Shown piece by piece: positions 5,678 to 6,748 of a DNA stretch of 6,748 nt; within the stretch, counting starts at the first letter, position 1; every line of letters begins with the position of its first letter. Source of the DNA: Candidatus Tectimicrobiota bacterium (lineage in GTDB: Bacteria > UBA8248). The translations under genes and the position numbers were made by a program. The DNA is taken from contig JACPCT010000191.1 in the NCBI GenBank assembly GCA_016184445.1, positions 1 through 6,748 of the forward strand. Reading direction: 5' to 3'. The notes beneath the pieces were generated by a model. The model worked only from the letters and a program-made list of their open reading frames with translations, ran no database searches and was not told the origin of the DNA.

Positions 5678-6748
5678 CTAGAGGAGGGCTTCGGTCAGGA
5701 GGCGGACCAGGGCCACGTTGTGGCGGTGGCCGGTGCGCTCGGCCGTCACCCTCGCCCGGAGGGGGCGGCCCAGGAGGTAGAGGTCCCCCATCAGGTCCAG
5801 GATCTTGTGGCGGACGAACTCGTCCGGGAAGCGCAGCTCGGTGTTCACCACCCGCTCCTTGTCCACCAGGATGAAGTTCCCCCACCGCCCGCCCTCGCCG
5901 AGGCCCATCCGCTCCAGGTTCTCCATCTCCCAGATGAAGCTGAAGGTCCGGGCCTGGGCGATCTCGGCGAGGAAGCTCTCGGGCCCGGTGTGATGGTAGC
6001 GGTAGGACTGGCGCCCGACCGGCTTCGGCAAGTCGAGGAGGTAGGAGACGGTGAGCTCATCGGCCGGCTCGGCCCGGAGGTAGCCCTCCGGTGAGCCCGG
6101 CTCCCCCACCTCGTACGTCCTGTCCAGCGCGAGGGGCGCGGCCCCCGCCCCCTGTTCCTCCAGCCCCGCCTCCTCGAGGAGGCGGCAGAACTCCACGGAG
6201 GAGCCGTCCATGACGGGCACTTCCTCGCCGATCTTGACGAGGAGGTTCGTCACGCCGTGGGCGTGGAGGGCGCTCATCAGGTGCTCGATCGTGCGCGCTA
6301 CCACGGGGCCGTTGCGGAGGTTGGTGGCGTGGTTGGTGTTGTCCACGAACTCGGCCCGGGCGGCGACGGTGTCGGAGGTCGTGAGGCTCCCGAAGCGGAT
6401 CCCGCTGTTCGGCGGGAGCGGCTCGATGATGAGGCCGGTCTTGAGGCCGGAGTGGAGCCCCCGGCCGTAGAGCACGAGGCTGCGGCTGATGGTCCGCTGG
6501 GTGCCTTCCGGGGCGCTCCGGCGGACGGGGGCCGGGGGCTCGATGCCGTGGCGTTTGAGCATCCGCCCGAGGCTCGCGGGCGTCAGGCCGATCGCCTGCG
6601 CGGTGGCAGCCACGTTCCATTGGTGGTGGATGAGGTGGAGGGAGAGGAACTTGCGCTCCCATTCATCGCGGGCTTCCTTGAAATCCGCCGCGCGCGATCC
6701 GTCCGTCTCGAAGCTCCCCCGGTTCAGGAGGGCAGGCAGATGCTCGGC
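5678..6748 (-). CDS. lpxC: NtrC/NtrX-type Fis HTH domain fused in frame to LpxC deacetylase (5' end outside window)
   Basis: The LpxC part is the zinc enzyme that deacetylates UDP-3-O-acyl-GlcNAc, the committed step of lipid A synthesis, in the cytoplasm. Of 356 visible residues, 1-70 look like the C-terminus of a sigma54-activating response regulator: linker ending AEHLPALL, then DFKEARDEWERKFLSLHL (22-39), then the Fis-type helix-turn-helix WNVAATAQAIGL (44-55) and LGRMLKRHGIE (60-70). A short linker (71-82) leads into LpxC at QRTISRSLVLYGRGLHSG (84-101). Zinc ligands are H156 in ARTIEHLMSAL and H314 and D318 in FVRHKILDLMGD; E155, T268 in ARTFSF, K315 and the catalytic histidine H341 in TGHRHN are present. 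No stop interrupts the frame from the window edge to 5680. The protein ends at RLLTEALL and lacks the roughly 20-residue tail by which E. coli LpxC is degraded. Whether receiver and AAA+ domains lie upstream cannot be seen. An internal ATG at 6562 could give LpxC alone. Confidence 0.9.
   Translation of the reverse strand, partial: AEHLPALLNRGSFETDGSRAADFKEARDEWERKFLSLHLIHHQWNVAATAQAIGLTPASLGRMLKRHGIEPPAPVRRSAPEGTQRTISRSLVLYGRGLHSGLKTGLIIEPLPPNSGIRFGSLTTSDTVAARAEFVDNTNHATNLRNGPVVARTIEHLMSALHAHGVTNLLVKIGEEVPVMDGSSVEFCRLLEEAGLEEQGAGAAPLALDRTYEVGEPGSPEGYLRAEPADELTVSYLLDLPKPVGRQSYRYHHTGPESFLAEIAQARTFSFIWEMENLERMGLGEGGRWGNFILVDKERVVNTELRFPDEFVRHKILDLMGDLYLLGRPLRARVTAERTGHRHNVALVRLLTEALL

Noticed and set aside
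5649..5885. N-terminal extension of purM to 438 residues
   Set aside because: The extra 79 residues overlap lpxC, are proline- and glycine-rich, and have no counterpart in PurM. The ATG at 5648 gives the normal N-terminus.

Overview
The window is a GC-rich, densely packed segment in which every supported gene lies on the minus strand, so transcription runs from high to low coordinates. It encodes lipid A synthesis (LpxC), periplasmic lipoprotein transport (LolA) and a site-2 protease (RseP). This points to a Gram-negative bacterium with an LPS-type outer membrane, and IspG shows that it makes isoprenoids by the MEP pathway. The species cannot be named from the sequence. The style (very GC-rich, coupled stops and starts, an NtrC-type regulator) suits an uncultured delta-proteobacterium-like or related lineage, but that is a low-confidence inference.

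In order of transcription: (1) 6748-5678, an open reading frame entering from the right edge. It begins with the C-terminal Fis-type DNA-binding domain of an NtrC/NtrX-type regulator and continues with no stop codon into a complete LpxC deacetylase. (2) 5648-4569 purM and (3) 4572-3895 purN, two purine-synthesis genes that overlap as ATGA. A GC-only hairpin separates them from lpxC. (4) 3894-3774, the only real intergenic gap, holding a good sigma70-type promoter (TTGACA, 18 nt, TAGAAT) with a C6G6 palindrome in its spacer. (5) 3773-3069, a LolA-type lipoprotein carrier whose only sensible start is a rare ATT codon behind a GGAGG ribosome binding site. (6) 3065-1881 rseP. (7) 1864-623 ispG. 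(8) 623-1 proS, cut by the window edge.

Genes 5-8 are spaced by 3 nt, 16 nt and a 1-nt overlap, so they very probably form one operon driven by the promoter at 3859-3830. They combine envelope maintenance (LolA, RseP), isoprenoid supply (IspG) and translation (ProS). Genes 1-3 form an upstream unit linking lipid A commitment to purine synthesis. The observation most worth following is the in-frame join of a transcription-regulator DNA-binding domain to LpxC, the committed enzyme of lipid A synthesis. The ATT start of lolA and the palindromic promoter spacer come next. No RNA genes, mobile elements or CRISPR arrays were seen, and no gene-free stretch exceeds about 125 bases.
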